Assembly: GCA_021014325.1 (NCBI GenBank)
Contig: CM037461.1
Span: forward strand, 1,079,501 to 1,143,500
Source of the DNA: Plazaster borealis
Taxonomy: Eukaryota; Echinodermata; Asteroidea; Forcipulatida; Labidiasteridae
Length of the DNA stretch: 64,000 nt
Direction of reading: 5' to 3'
Position numbers and translations under genes: made by a program
The notes under the pieces: model-generated
What the model was told of the DNA's origin: nothing
Databases searched by the model: none
What the model saw: only the letters and a program-made list of their open reading frames with translations
In this document: positions 1 to 12,500 of the stretch, one piece after another
How the letters are laid out: every line of letters begins with the position of its first letter
Numbering within the stretch: the first letter of the stretch is position 1

Positions 1-44
1 AAGCTGGAAAATACCAATTAAATCTGAACAGTTGGCAGGTATGA
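1..44. repeat. Dispersed repeat fragment
   Basis: Shares ACAGTTGGCAGGTATGA and about 20 preceding bases with 34965-35005. Only one end is in the window. The rest of 45-300 is intron after exon 20 with no recognisable feature. Confidence 0.5.
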
Positions 45-306
45 AATATCTGTAACATAAGAAAGATCTTAAAACTAGATATAGTTGCCAAATTTTATGA
101 CTCTGCTTACTGTGGAATTCTGCACTTATACATACATGTGTACAGCATTAGTGCTAAATTGTTGTGCTATAGCTGTGAAAGTGAAGCATACCTTTAAAAT
201 ACGCTTACGTTAAGCACCGATTGCTGGCCAAACGCAAATGAAAAGTTTGGGCTTACAATAATAAGAAGAGCCATAACATTTGACCCAGATGACTGAAGTG
301 ACTAAC

Positions 307-524
307 CTATTTTCGACAGGTGAGGGCGCCCTTGAGCTTTCTCCACTACTGCTACTCTCTGGTTCTGGTTGGACATAAAGACCATCAAACTCTACATCTA
401 GTTCCTCTTGTCCTGATAAGACGTGTTGAAGAAGCTGCTGTTGAAGGAAACTGTTCTGCTCTTCCTGGTGGAGTTTGGCTTCCAACTCCTTCACTTGAGA
501 CTCTTTCTGGGAAGCGTGCTGACC
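307..524 (-). CDS. KIF21: KIF21 exon 20 (coil end and Ser-rich tail)
   Basis: Residues 1049-1120 plus two bases of an Arg or Ser codon. [15 protein letters not shown] corresponds to AAQKEAQIKVLEGRL of the family. It then turns Ser-rich ([17 protein letters not shown]), probably disordered. Donor GTTAGT. The acceptor has no pyrimidine tract: the ATT-rich tail of SINE S1 lies directly upstream of it. The reading frame continues off the window. Confidence 0.93.
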
Positions 525-3500
525 CTAGATTACCATAATAATAATAATATCGACTCTTATATAGCACAATTCCAAAGAATGTTCATTGCGCTTCAAACAT
601 TATTACCCCTAGTCATTGGGCCATATATTTCATTCATTAACCCATCTCAGCTCCCTGGGGAGTATACAGCCTTTGCTGCCAAGTATGTAGCGCACCAAGC
701 TAAATCAATCACAAGAACCATCTCTGCCCTCACAGGTACCCATGTAGCGCACTAAGCTAAACCAATCACAAGAACCATCGCTGCCTTCACAGGTACACAG
801 GTACCCATTTACCCCTGGGTGATGAAGCATCATGCTCAAGGACACAAGTGTGCTGAACAGGATTCGAACCCACACCCAGATGACTCATCGGCCGCTCGGC
901 CACAACACGCCACCATGGAAATAAAACAACAAAGCACAATTACAAAAGGCTCAAAATACCCTTCAGGCCAAAGCAATGGTCCGCAAACTATGGGTCACAA
1001 ACAAATTCAGGTGGGTCGCCAAACTTTGTCAGAAGCGTTAACATTTATTGTAACACTTGGTGGCCCCTCCCTCTCCTCCTTATACCCAATGGAGTTTGTA
1101 TTTATCTCAAACCTTATTGATAGTCAGCTGTAGGAAGTGTTCCAGCATGTACTTAGCCTCCTGCAACGAGCAGTTATCAATGACAACAGCAACATCTCCT
1201 GCATCTACCTCATCCTGTGAAATTATCAATGAAACAAAAAACGGCTTGTGTATAAGACTAGGCATACACAAATTAAACAAACACGTAATTTCTATAATTT
1301 TGTTACATTTTGTCTGGAAAACAACTTTGAACAATGATTTAATGTATTGGTGTTTGGCAAAACAAAATGTTGTGCTTGTACTACAAAACAAAAATACATT
1401 ACTAATAAAACACTGAAAATAAAGGGGGGAAAAGAAAAAAAAAAGGGAATTTTAAATTTGAAATTCTTTACCTAGCCAATGCTGCATATGTGGCAAGAAG
1501 AACACATTTAAGGCTTCCAATGGTCTCCAAATTTATGAATTTTAAAAAGCTGTTTTACTAAAAAAAATCTCAGAATATGAGACAGGCCAAAAGGACACTT
1601 TGTAGGGTGAGGGCTACCGCTCAGCAAAAACATGATTGACATGTACGTAATCGCTGGATTAAGAAAGTTACAGCTTTGGATAAAAACAAATTCTGGTAAA
1701 TGGACAATTTTCCATTTTGTTGAAAATATTTCAAAGGAAACAGGCAAGATTCATTCAAAAATATTGAAAATGTGTGGTGGTCGGAAAAAGAAAAAATTCT
1801 GCCAGTGGTGGTTGTGGAATTCTGAGAGCAGGGCGGGTTTTCCAGCACCGACCACTTTGGGCAGAACCCTGCTCAATAAAGGCACTGGACACGTTTGTTA
1901 ATTGTCAAAGACCAGTATTCTCACTTGGTGTATCCCAACATATGCATAAAATAACAAGCCTGTGAAAATTTGGGCTCAAATGGTCATCGAAGTTGCAAGA
2001 AAATGATGAAAGAAAAAACACCCTTGTTGTACAAATTTGTGTGCTTTCAGATATAGGAATAAAAACTTCTTGCAAGAAGTTTTTATTATTTTAGTGAGAG
2101 ATTACCTCTTTCTCAAAAACTGTGTTACTTCAGAGGCAGTCGTTTCCTACAATGTTTTATACTGTCAACAGCTCTCCGTTGCTTGTTACCAAGTAAGTTT
2201 TTATGCTAATATTTGTTTTAAGTCATTACCAAACGTGTACGATACCTTTAAGGTGTTTTTTGTTTGTGTTTTTTTTTCATTTTCTAATAGGACATGTAGG
2301 AGAGACCGTGCCACTTGAGATTAAGAGCATTCAGTAAAGATTTCTCAAAATTATGTGAAGGAAATTAAAACTGGGAATGTTTGTAGATGACGGGGAAATA
2401 TACAAGTGACTGTCACTCATGATGAATGGGTTGGGAAAACCTACTAGGTATAATAAGCGTGCTTAAGTTTCTGGTACTCGCGAAAAGTGACACAAATTTC
2501 ATAGTTCTATTTCACTACAAGGGGGGAGGGGGCAAAAAGATTCTTCCAATGGAAAAAAAATTGTGTTGGCATCACACATATACTTGAACATGTAAAAACC
2601 AACTTGAAGTGAGCCAGTGTTTTTCTGGTAATGTATTTTCATGTACTTGTGTACATGGGTAAATTCTATATGTTCGTGTACGATGTACTGTACGTCCATA
2701 AACATGCACAGCTACATGTATAACCGAAACAAAACTTGGCTATCACGAAAGGGAAAATTTAGGTAAAAGAAGAAAACAAGTTTTGCACAATATACAGGCC
2801 CCAAGCATCAATTTTGAATACCATTCTTGGATCTGCCCATTTCAGGCCCGTGCTTGTTTTTGAAAATAACACTTTATCACACCAGATGGGCGTCTCAAAG
2901 CGCTCAGTATTTTTTTCCTGCAAGGTATTGTGGACCTATGTTTTGAAGTATGAGACCTATTCCTTTACATAGCACCATGTAATGGTTTACAAGGTGCTGT
3001 GGCGCAATATGCAGCCAATCAAGTCAGGAATGCAGGTTTAGTGTTTAAGGTTGAGTGTTTTTCGAGTGGGGAAGAAAATCAAAAAGTGACATTTTACTTT
3101 AGTTTCTTTTCCTCTGCACATTTTTTGACTGAAATACAAACATTAACAGTAACAGGATCTTTACTGAAATCACAAACAATTCTTGTTTGACCCTTTTATG
3201 GCCGGGTTTAAGTTTGTGCAAAATGGAAGGTAAAATAATGGTTTTGCTCAAACCGTGAAAGATTTTTGTAATTTTATGTAGAGGGTAGCTCTTGAAATTA
3301 GGATCAAATCATGTAAAAACTAAAAAAAATAAAAAATAAAGTGTTCTTATGTTTTAGGTCTTTACTGGTTTGTCTATGAAATTCTGGTACAAACAATCAA
3401 TTTTAGACAGGGCTACACAAACAAGATCAAGTAAAATAATAAACTCATATGACAGGTATGGATTGAAAATTAATATTGTAACCATCTAAATTCACTGTGG

Positions 3501-6500
3501 GTAACACACACGGGCATGCTAGCACTAGAACACACCATCAAACCATTCTACAAAGTGAACAGTACACCGCTTGTACAAACCTTGTGTAACTTTATGTACA
3601 TTCATGTAACACACAAAGCTGTAATGACTAGATCACTAGCTTGCCCAAGCCATTCCGGAGCTTTCATGCTTGTGTAAAAGCTTTTAACATTTTGTATGGT
3701 TAACTGCATAACAGTATATTTATTTATTTCAGGGTGTTAAATCTACATAAATTAACCATATAGATCATGTGTGCGCTGATGTCAAAAGGAAATCAAAACC
3801 TTAAGTTTCTGCAGAGTGTGCACGCATCATATTTTGCATAAATTTGGTTCAGGAGTGCTGTCACGGTGCGTAACGCAATAAATACATACCGCCACTAAAT
3901 TTGTGCGCGCAGCAGCACAACCGTTGAGTGTCGCATGCATTTTGACCCTTCATGAAACCGTGTCCGAGGACGTGACAGGAATTGAAAATTTACAGAAAAG
4001 TTTCACAGATTTTCCAACATTATTACGCTCCTTATTACGAAAGGGGCATTTAGGAAAGGGAATAAATGAGTGGCGACTCAGTCTTGAAGGTTCGTTTAAA
4101 ATCTTGCAGGGTCGTGGCCGTGCGATAAAGGACGGCGTGGTCCTTTATCGCGACGTGTTCCTTTATCGCATGGCCATGATACTGCCGGTTTTAGACGAAC
4201 ATTGAAGACCTCGACCCACTCTTTTACGGAGTGTTAGCCAGAGAGGTGTCTGGGTGTCTCTTGGACACCCTGTTTTCAATTGGGACACCCTGTTTTATCT
4301 GTCATTTACATGTAAAAGTATTGTAAGTGAACAATTTGGACACCCAGTTTTTAAATTTCCAGCAAATTTGTACACTCTTTTACCTAATCATGGCTAAAAC
4401 CTTGATTCCCTTAACAGAAAACGATTGAATTTCTGAGGTGTTTGCGGATGCTGTAAAATGGCCATAATTTTTAAGAGGGCAAAAAGTCAACTAGTCATTA
4501 TCATTTTGTTTATGTAAAATCAACAGCTAGCAATCTAGTCAGCTCTGTGACATTAAAAAGTAACTGTTTCATGACTGAAAACGTTCACAAGACAACAACA
4601 ATTGTACTGATCAAATGATCATCAATCAATAGTATGGTTTTAATCTAGAAAAAATATTATAGCTTTTGAAACTAGCGACCAATTTCATCAGGGATGATGA
4701 TATTTTGCAAAGTTACTGAACAAGGTTTGTACATAAATGTAACACAAAATCCACATACCCATGTTCCCTCCTGTTGTGAGAAAAACAAAAAATGAAGTTG
4801 ATTAATTTAAATAGGCACAAGTCCTTAAATACTAACTATGAAATGATAATAATCAAAACAAACAAAGGGAAAATATTGTTATTGATTTTTCATCTGCCAT
4901 CATCTCAAAAAGTAACTGATTTTGTTAAGCGCTTTTTTAATAGGACAATACTTATACAGTGCTTTTTCTCTGGGTGTCCAGGGCCAAAATTTTGGGATGT
5001 TTGGCCGAAGGATGCTGAATTGAAACAAGGTCTTCGGCATGTTTTCTACTTGGTGTTTTTCTTGGTTTTCAAAGCCCTACTGTGCAATTTGGAGCATTCT
5101 ATATGGTTTTCTTTTCATGTTTTTTTTGTGAAACTACCGTATTAAAGAAAAATCGGAATGTTGTGCGTATCGACCGAAATTTGCGCATATCGGCACGCAA
5201 TTTGTGCGTATCAGCCCGATACGCTAGCTTGTGCATGGGGAGAACCCTGGCGTCTCAAAGCCCTAATTAGTATGATTATTTTTAAGACAGGTTTGTCAAT
5301 GTTTAGAAATCTCTCTTTCTCTCTCTATCTCAGTCTTAAAGGAGCTTCTGGGAACAGTGTCCTAAGCACTAAAGAAGTACATCAAAGAGCCAGACTTACT
5401 TAATTTGGAGAATAGTACAGCATTTTTTTCTGTTTACCAGGCAGACTCGAACAATTCTGAATTCAGATAAAATTCTGAGGTTTTTCATCCTCGGAAATCG
5501 GGCCCCGATGAAATGGGTCCGACAAATAAACAAGAAACAGATGTTTAAACAACCAGGGTCCAATTTCATAGAGTTGCTTAAACACAAAAAGGAGTTAAGC
5601 ACAATAAAATCATGCTTACCAGAATAAGGTTACCAGCCAAAAGACATTCCACATGTACCAATTGTGGCTGGTATCCTGCTTATTTTTGGTAAGCAGAAAA
5701 TGTCTAAGCAATATTAGCTGCTTAAAGGGAGTGTACAACATTGGTAAGAGTGAAAATATAAATGTTCACAGATTTGGGCATAACTTACGTGGTATAAAGA
5801 TGGTCATGGTGGAAAACTTCCCTTGAAATAGTTTTGCTTGAAATGCTTTAGTTTTTAGCAAATGAGTAAAACAAGTAGCCTTTATCACTGGTGATAAAAA
5901 TCCAATGTATGAAAACAGTGAAAACATGTAACTGTATAATGGGGTTTTTCACCGTTTCTCATGACTCCGAAGACCGATTTAAACTTTCACAGGTTTGTTA
6001 TTTCATGTATATGTTGGGTCACATCAAGTGTGGATACTGGTCTTTGCCAATTACCAATGCTGTACATTTGCTTTAAGCAGCTCTATGAAATTGTGCCCAG
6101 GTGTTGTGGATTTACCTTTCCTTCCATGACTTCCATGATATTAGCCTGGCATTCCGTAATCTGCTCTTGAAGATACTCAATATTCGCATTCAACCCATCG
6201 ATCTGATCGTTCAACTCTGATACAACGGTAGCGTCTTTCCCTGCTCGGATTGCCTCATCACGCCGACGGAATGTCTTCTCTCGTTTCTTACTAAGGTGTT
6301 GACGATGGTGGAGGTAGCGTTCCATATCTTGCTCCATGTGAGTTATGGTCTGCCGTCTGTTTACAATATCAGTTACCTACACATAACAATAAATGACAAA
6401 AATTATTACTTGTAATCTGACCAAGATGCTGTTCTTGATTGTCATGTTAACTGACAAGGGCCCAATTTCATAGAGCTGCTTAAAGCAGAAAATGTTGTGT

Positions 6501-9500
6501 TTAGCAAAAGTTCGCATGATACAGTCACAAATGGTACATGTGACATGGTAGTTTGGTTGGTAACCTTAATCTGCTAAGCATAATTTTGTTGTGCTCAGCT
6601 ACTTTTCGTGCTTAAGCAGCTCTATGAAATTGGGCCCAGCTTTTAACCACTTAACGGTAGGGTCACTCATAGATTGGTTTTTATCAACATAATGTTTATT
6701 AATAGGCAAAAATATAAAGAAAGATACAATAAAAGACACTATGTAAAGGTTTCAGCTGAATATAGTGTCTACTTGCTGAGAAAATAGCAACAAAATGTCA
6801 CATTATTTTCAAAAGAATGTCAAAGCCATCCATGTTTAGTGAGGTGCCAACTGCATCTTCTCACCAAGTGAGTTTTTATGATCATTAATTTTTGGAGTAT
6901 TTACCAATCTATGACCCCACCTTCAACGTCAGGATTTACCAATCTTGTCTGGCTCACAGGTGGGAATTAATTTGCATAATTTCCAGAATATGTTTTTTTT
7001 TTTTATAATTTGGCCATGGCATGCTTCATTCACGGACTTACTTCCCATGTCGAATACGATGGTGGCAGCGTATGTGTATTTTATTTATTTTTTTCTGGAT
7101 TTTCAAACCTGTTTTACTTTGTATTTATCTACTTCCATGTTTTCTATAGTTGTTTTTGCATTTGTGCTGTTGTCTTTGTTTTATTCTGAATGTGTGAACG
7201 AGGGTCCCCATTTAGTGGGCCTGTGTGCCTGTTCGGGGGTTTCCTTTTTGCACTACATTGTATTTTGATAGTGACAGCCTAAAGATCTCTCGTAATCCTA
7301 ATTTGTCTAACAAAAAGACCAGGGTATGGAAATGGGGATAACACAATAATCCCTTTACGGGGCAAACACAACTTCCAGTGGTAACTGATTAAAGATCCCA
7401 TCTTGACATAACCAGGGGTGACAGTCAATGCAGACAAAACAGGCTGAAATTGGGCTTGGAAAAGAACAATAATAATAATAATATGCAGTTCTTATATAGC
7501 GCTTTATACTCCCGATGGGTGTCTCAAAGCGCTCAGTATTTTTCCTACAAAGGTAAGTGGGGTTACGTGTTGAAGTATGAGACCTATTCCTTTGCAAAGC
7601 CAATCAAACCAGGAACACCGGGGCAACCCCTTCTCTTTACGATAAGTGCACGGGGTTCTTTTACGTGCATTACACAACACACGTGACCTACAGCTTAACG
7701 TCCCATCCGAAGGACGAAGCATGTGGTTAAGTGTCTTGCTTAAGGACACAAGTGTCACGACTGGGATTCGAACCCACACTCTACTGATCAGAAACACCAG
7801 AGCTTGAGTTCGTTGTTCTTATCCGCTCGGCCACGACACGCAATGTATATTGACCCCTTACACAACACAGAACCCACCTCTGCACAGTGTGCGTCTACCA
7901 TTTGTACAATTTTAGGAGTAAATTATTTTGATCGCTTAACAAGTTATCTCACCTTGTATGTTCAGTTTTCGTTAACACCATGTGTATACATCTACCTTGC
8001 TGTGTAGATTTGTTCTTTAAGAACTTGCTATTTATTCTACTGCCGCGGAGTAGATTTCGGATTTCAGGAGACTACTTTGTTCTGAAAAGAACTGTCCTGC
8101 TTATTAACTACTACCTAAGGGGGAGGTAGGAAATCAGCCGGGACTACTAACTTTCACTTAGTGGATCGAGGGGACTTCTAGTTATTAACTTCATTTATCT
8201 TACCCTCCTCTCGATCTGTGTCCACTTCTGCTTAGCGGCTCTTGAGGAGTACTCACTGGTACCCTTGCGCTCATGTCGCCTCTTCTGACTCGCAGCGCTC
8301 AGTGGGTGCTTCCTACGAGCTGCTGTGGACGCCTGCAGTGATGGCGCTGGTCCGTTGCTTTTAACTGAAGTGTCTTGCTGCTGTGGTCGGCGACTAGATA
8401 TTCGGCCTGCTACTTTGTCAGACATGGGTTTAGATAACTTGCGAAGATGTTGCACCTCAACGATAAAAAACAAAATTAAATTAACATTTATTAAATAAAG
8501 AAAAGTATTTCAAAGTGCAACTACTCTGAAGGTAGTCGCGGCGGCACGATTAATTGAGAAAATGACAACCCAGCGATCACGACAAGTCGCTGCAATCAAC
8601 AGTCACAACTACTCGACTAGTCATACTAGTTGCACTACCTATAAAGCCGGAATCCGGTGAAATTAGTGGCTTCTTGCAAGTAAGATTTGAGTTATAAAGC
8701 TTTGAAATTTTTTCCGCCCCAAAAACAAACCCTGATATCTAGGACTCTTCCTCTGTGCACAGCACAGAGGAAGAGTCCTGCATAGGGCTAACTAGGCGCC
8801 CATACTTTAAGAGTAACTACTGTTTGGGAGATTATTTGCATTCCCCTTGAAGTCTATATTAAACATAAATTCAAAACTCTATATTATCTCAACATTTGTT
8901 CAGTTGATCACTTTATATATATTGATGTTTTGTAGTAGTTACAATAAACAAATGAAAAATTTCTCTACAACCAACCAGTGTAGCATTTTGCCTGCCAGAA
9001 AATCCTTTGGAATCCACAAGGTCATTATTTATGTACAAGGCGATATGGTCTATATTAGGGCTATTTTTTGAGTTGCCATTATCGGTCTAGGGCCCTTTTC
9101 TAAACCATGTCTTCTGCTTTGCCTCTGGCCAATTTTATAGCGCTGCTTATTAACGGTAAGCAAACTTTTGTGCTAACTATACCAGATAAATTTGCTTAAG
9201 CGTAAGCGTATTTCACAAGTTAGCATGAAAATTAGGCGGCCTGCTTGAGTGTTCACCATGGTTTTGCATTGTTGCGTCATTCATTTTCATACAGTAAGCA
9301 CTGGAAGGTTAGCATGCCTTTTCGTTATGAAATGTAAGCAGTAAGCACAAAATCGGCCGTTAAGCAGCTCTATGAAAATGGGCCCTGAGCCCAAGTCAGA
9401 GCTAAGGGACCATAGACCCCAAATTGTCTTGTAATTGTAACCATTGGATTTGCACTCCAGTGATTATTAGGTTCCCTCATTATCAAACTCTATTGTTCGT

Positions 9501-12500
9501 GCCTTTTGTCGGTCAGATTATACGGACAAAGCAGTTCGAAGTACCCCATAAAGGAGTGAAGGATTAGTGTTTGCAGTCTAGCTCAGGTAGGTATACCTGA
9601 CAATTGTTTATCTACAAAGCCGATTATAACTACAAAATTACATTTGGCTTAAGCTGGCCAACAGCATTGTTCCTTTGTTATACAGTGAGTCTCCCTCAAG
9701 ACCGGAACATTGCAGAATAACGCGTTTCTATGCGTGACACTGGGTGTGTTTTCTTTTGTTTGAGCTTGCTCGCATAGGAACGCGTCGGATTGTGGCTGTG
9801 CCTGTGACATAATTTATCCATGGTCCCTAAGCAAGAACTGAAGCTGTGGTTTCAACAAGGGCCTAGTTTTATTCCTACCTCTTCTTGTCTCCTCTTCAGA
9901 ACAATCTCCTTCTGCCTAGCCTCAGCCTCCAGGGTCTTGATCTTACTTTCATGTTTCCTTGATTCCTTCTTAAGTTTCTGGATGGCTCGATTGCTAACTG
10001 CATCCTTCTCCCTCGCTCGCTGCTGCTCCTCACGGATTTGCTTCATCAGTTTGACCTATTAATAGACAAAGTCTTCTTTAAGGGCCAAGTCACACGAGGC
10101 AATTTACAGGCAATCTCCAAGAAAAAAGGCATTTACATTTGAATGTTTATATGGGGATCGCAAGACATTGTTTGAAAAAAGTGGTCCTGTAACATGCACT
10201 GCAGTTGGTTGCCTCAAAACTGCCATCTTTGCCATGCTTGAGCAGATTACCACTAGACCACTGAGCTAGCCCATTGGCTAGAAGCAGTTCAAACCGTATA
10301 TTTTAACAGTGGGTAGAGCAAAGATTCAACTGATGACAAAGAATATTATGTTTTTTTGCCCTTACACTGATGTGCATAATTCACTGTTTACTCAATACTT
10401 TCCCTAGTTGTGTGAACAAATCCACAGGCATATCACTCGGGTAGGATTCGAAACAACAACCTTTACCATGGTAGAGCATGGCAAATATTACTGTAAATGT
10501 GATGTAATCAAGCTAAATGAGTCGTTTGTCAGAAATATCAGTATGGAGAAACAAGCCAAAACACCCCAACAGGGGTGACATTTTCACAAATATTTCTTGT
10601 GTAAATTTTAATGGCAAAATATATCTTATTTTATATTGGCAACTTCCTTCTTGATAAATAACATCAAAAAGGGGTAAATAAACCCCCTTTTCTCAGTTTC
10701 ATTCTCTCCCATCTCTTGGTGTTTCTACTTTCACAACTTTTGAACCAAAGGTGGTATCAAAATGGGGTTTTAATTCTTTCAGGTTGCTAGCGACCGGTTT
10801 AAATACCTTCAAAAAAATAGTTGTAACATGAAAAAAAACAAAAAAACGCACGGCCACACAGTTTTCAGAATGTGAAAGAGGACTCTTGAGGGTGCTATTG
10901 TGACCTGTTTGTTGGGGGGTTACCGTTTGTAAAGTGTCCATTTGATCAATTTATCACTAAAATAAACGGTGCATGAAAGGGTTAACAGTATTATAGCATA
11001 GCTTGTGCTTATTTCAAATTTACAAAAAAATGAAAAATTACCTGGTTCGACAATTGACTCATTTTGCTTGATCGCATCACGAACAGTGCCCTGGGCACCT
11101 TGTTGGTGGATTTGCATGCTATACAAAACTGTTATTATTATTATTACTATTATTATGATCATAAAACAGAAGAAGACCTTAGTTTCTTTCATCTTTGAAA
11201 GATCTCCAGTCAGCATCTTCATCTGACGTTCAAACTGAGATTTATTCTTCAGTAACTTGGAATGTTCTTTGGAGGCCTTTTGCATTCGATCTTTCTCACT
11301 GCTCAACTTCTTCAGTTTGATCTCAAATTCCTTCCTGATCTTCTCGGCCTTTTCTTGTGTCCTTGTCTCAGTAAGAGAACCTTAAAAAAATAATAATTTG
11401 TTACACACATCAAACTGGATTCTAAGACTATGGCTCTAGCACAAAGGACTCTAGGATTCTAAATCTCCTTCACTGATCATGCATGGCTGTGTACACTTTG
11501 ATCCAATGATTTGTTTACAAACTGAAACAATGTATAACAAACTGCAGAGGATTAAGATAAGACATAATTGGATCTCAATAGGAGTGTCAATCATTCTTCT
11601 AGGGCTGGAGAGTGTCTGGGGCTGACATTAAATAAAGAAAAGGATGTCAGTTTTTCTTTTCACTTTCGGCTTCGTTTGTGGTAGGAAATTTGTTTTTTTA
11701 ATCATTGACAAAACTTTAGCTGGGGGAAAAAAAAATTCAAAAAAAATTCAAAATATCCCGGGTCGGCCATATTTTTAGGGTCTGTCGGGTTACGCCAACA
11801 TAATTTTTGTTTTTTGTAGGCCTTACGGTCAATACCATACCCATATTAGCAAGTATCTTATCCCGTTCCGTCTCCGTTTCTCTGATCTTATCTTGGAGCG
11901 ACATCATCTTCATCTCGTACTGAGCTTTCAATGTTTGCAATCTCCTCTGGCTTGTTTCCAACTCCTCAATCAATCTCTGTTTGATGTTGATCTCACAGGC
12001 TAGATCAGCCAGGTCTTCCTGAAGCTGTGATTGAGCTGAATGGAACGAAATCAAACAAAACTTAGAACTAAAGGCACTGAACACGTTCGGAAATTATCAA
12101 AGACCAGTGTTCTCACTTGGTGTATCCCAACATATGCATAAAATAACAAGCCTGTGAAAATTTGGGCTCAATTGGTCATCGAAGTTGCAAGAAAATAATG
12201 AAAGAAAAAACTCCCTTTTGTTGCATTAATTTGTGTGCTTTTCGATGCCTGAAAAAGACCTCAGGCCTGAAGTCTTTTTCAGATTCAAATATTTTAGTGA
12301 GAAATTACCTCTTTCTCAAAAACTACATTACTTCAGAGGGAGTCGTTTCCTACAATGTTTTATTTTATCAACAGCTCTCCGTTGCTTGTTACCAAGTAAG
12401 TTTTTATGCTAATATTTGTTTTGAGTCATTACCAAATGTGTACGATACCTTTAAATAATAATAAATAATAATAATAAAGAGAGATTTATAAAGCGCAAAC

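Noticed and set aside
3903..4205. 100-codon plus-strand frame
   Set aside because: No similarity recognised, contains a hairpin, and is antisense in a KIF21 intron.
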